DNA from: Gammaproteobacteria bacterium
Lineage (GTDB): Bacteria > Pseudomonadota > Gammaproteobacteria > SZUA-229
Reading direction: 5' to 3'
NCBI GenBank assembly: GCA_029287815.1
Contig: JARFQK010000152.1
Span: 1 to 16,126, forward strand
DNA: 16,126 nucleotides
The position numbers and the translations under genes are program-made. Numbering within the stretch: position 1 is the first letter of the stretch; each line of letters opens with the position of its first letter. This document shows, in pieces, positions 14,714 through 16,126 of this stretch. The notes under the pieces are model-generated. The model saw only the letters and a program-made list of their open reading frames with translations. It was not told the DNA's origin and did not search any database.

Positions 14714-15922
14714 GTGCCGGACTATAAATTCCGAACCATCGATGCGAACGGAAAAGTGCGTTCTGACACGATGGTCGCGAGCAATCCGATGGAGCTGGAG
14801 AAACGGCTCAGCAGCATGGGTTTCGATCTGCTCAGTTACAAAGAGCACAACCGTGTATCGATATCGCTGCTGCAAAAAAAGGCGATTTCGCGCCGCGATC
14901 TGATCAACTTCACGTTTCATCTTGAGCAGCTGACCAAGTCAGGCGTACCACTGCTCGACAGCCTGAAAGACATCAGGGACAGCATCGAATACAGTCGCTT
15001 TACCGATGTCCTTCAAACAGTGATTGATGATATCGAGGGCGGTAAGACACTCTCGCTCGCACTGGCGGAGCATTCGCAAATATTTGACAAGGTATACATC
15101 GCTCTGATCAGGGTTGGTGAAGAGACGGGTAACCTGCCCGAGGTTCTGAAGGATCTGGCGGAAACAGTCAGGTGGCAGGACGAACTGGCCTCCCATACAA
15201 AAAAAATAATGATCTATCCAGTCATCGTTTCTATTGTCGTGCTCGGTGTCGTGGCCTTCTTGATGATGTACCTGATGCCGCAACTTTTGCCTTTCATTCG
15301 AAACATCGGCACAGAGATTCCGTTGCATACCAGAATATTGGTCGGTGTTTCGAATGCGTTCGTGGATTACTGGTTCATTGTTTTTTCACTGCCCTTTGTT
15401 ATTTATGCATTGTTTCGCTTTAGTGCCACGAGGAGCCCAGTTTTGAGATATCTCATTGATGGTCTGAAGCTGAAACTCTGGTTAGTCGGCTCTTTGAACA
15501 CCAAGATAAAGTTAGCGCGATTCGCCAACTACTTTGCGATGATGTATAGCTCGGGTATTACGGTGCTTGACGCTCTGACGATCTCCGAAGACATGGTCGA
15601 TAACCTGGTGCTCGAAGACTCGATCAGAAGGGCGCGCAACAATATATCGGAAGGCTCAAGAATTAGTGACAGCTTTGAGAGCACCGGCGTCTTTCCTTCA
15701 ATGATCGTGCGTATGCTCAGAGTCGGTGAAGACACAGGTGCAATGGACGAAGCCTTGCTCAACGTCAGCTATTTCTACAACCGGGAGGTCAAGGAATCGA
15801 TTGACAAGCTCGAGCCCGCATTGGTACCGGCTCTGACCATCATACTCGGTGGCATCATGTTGTGGATAATGATGGCCGTGCTCGGTCCGGTTTATGATGC
15901 AGTTTCCAACATCAGAATCTGA
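14714..15922 (+). CDS. mshG: Inner-membrane platform protein, GspF/PilC/MshG family
   Basis: A 402-residue polytopic protein that forms the inner-membrane platform on which the assembly ATPase acts. It begins MPDYKFRTIDANGK, the standard GspF N-terminus, from a GTG immediately after the previous gene's TAG; GAGG lies about 11 bases upstream. Two T2SSF domains (about 63-185 and 266-390) carry the paired RVGEETG (133-139) and RVGEDTG (336-342) motifs. Transmembrane segments lie near 167-190, 215-235 and 372-392, and the C-terminus ends GPVYDAVSNI as in the family. Size is normal. The assignment as MshG rather than GspF or PilC rests on the neighbouring MshL/M/N/E-like genes. Confidence 0.95.
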   Translation: MPDYKFRTIDANGKVRSDTMVASNPMELEKRLSSMGFDLLSYKEHNRVSISLLQKKAISRRDLINFTFHLEQLTKSGVPLLDSLKDIRDSIEYSRFTDVLQTVIDDIEGGKTLSLALAEHSQIFDKVYIALIRVGEETGNLPEVLKDLAETVRWQDELASHTKKIMIYPVIVSIVVLGVVAFLMMYLMPQLLPFIRNIGTEIPLHTRILVGVSNAFVDYWFIVFSLPFVIYALFRFSATRSPVLRYLIDGLKLKLWLVGSLNTKIKLARFANYFAMMYSSGITVLDALTISEDMVDNLVLEDSIRRARNNISEGSRISDSFESTGVFPSMIVRMLRVGEDTGAMDEALLNVSYFYNREVKESIDKLEPALVPALTIILGGIMLWIMMAVLGPVYDAVSNIRI

Positions 15923-15934
15923 CCGGGGCGTAGA

Positions 15935-16126
15935 ATGAAAAGAGTCCTCTTTTTCGCCGGCCATCGCTTGAAGGTTTTTCACTGGAGCGGAAAAACGATG
16001 TTGGGGGCATGCTCGTTCGAAGCGGACCCAATGGGTTTCGACAGGTTCGAACAGTATCTTGCATCTTCGGCAAAGACACCAGTCGGCTTGTTGCTAGACA
16101 TCATCGAGGAGGACTTTCGCCAGGAT
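15935..16126 (+). CDS. Unrecognised cluster protein, N-terminal part only (cut by window end)
   Basis: An open frame with ATG at 15935 runs without a stop to the last base (64 residues visible). The start follows mshG by 12 bp and has a GGGGCG purine-rich stretch upstream, so the gene is probably part of the same operon. The visible protein starts MKRVLFFAG and has an acidic helix-like DIIEEDFRQD near residues 55-64. No signal peptide or transmembrane helix is seen in this part. I cannot name it. Its position after the platform gene and a vaguely actin-like beta-strand opening suggest a PilM/GspL-like assembly component, but this is a guess. MshF, the small protein after MshG in Vibrio, is another possibility. 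Confidence 0.7.
   Translation, partial: MKRVLFFAGHRLKVFHWSGKTMLGACSFEADPMGFDRFEQYLASSAKTPVGLLLDIIEEDFRQD

Overview
This window looks like a chromosomal segment of a gammaproteobacterium, with moderate GC and short intergenic gaps. The case for this is the neighbourhood envC / rhodanese (yibN type) / secB / gpsA / trmL, which matches the conserved block known from Escherichia coli and relatives, plus Gram-negative outer-membrane functions (SecB, EnvC, a lipoprotein secretin). I cannot assign a genus from sequence alone.

Positions 1-3652 are read from the minus strand: envC (murein hydrolase activator), then ctpA (S41 carboxyl-terminal protease), then a DJ-1/YajL-type gene. Two copies of a ~130-150 bp hairpin-rich, MITE-like repeat flank the ctpA-yajL pair. 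One lies between envC and ctpA and contains the envC stop codon. The other lies downstream of yajL at the window edge.

Positions 3704-6301 run on the plus strand: a small ArsR-type regulator, a membrane-anchored rhodanese, secB and gpsA. The regulator has two cysteines placed as in persulfide-sensing SqrR/BigR proteins, and it is separated from envC by a very AT-rich divergent promoter region. trmL (6583-7056) is on the minus strand.

Positions 7177-16126 form a tight plus-strand gene cluster, probably one operon, for an MSHA-type IV pilus or related secretion machine. It starts with a sigma54-activating response regulator of PrsR-like architecture. Next come an ExeA/MshM-type AAA ATPase fused to a transmembrane helix and a SPOR-like domain, a lipoprotein secretin (MshL), a TPR protein (MshN-like), an assembly ATPase with an N-terminal c-di-GMP-binding-type domain (MshE) and a polytopic platform protein (MshG). 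The window ends inside a further unrecognised ORF. The pilin genes, if any, lie beyond the right edge. Assembly could be controlled at two levels: transcription through the response regulator, and ATPase activity through c-di-GMP.

The points most worth a second look are the repeat family and its overlap with envC, the regulator-rhodanese pair, the SPOR fusion on the MshM-type ATPase, and the sigma54 regulator heading a pilus operon with no adjacent kinase. I did not find CRISPR arrays, rRNA or tRNA genes, transposase genes or phage genes.
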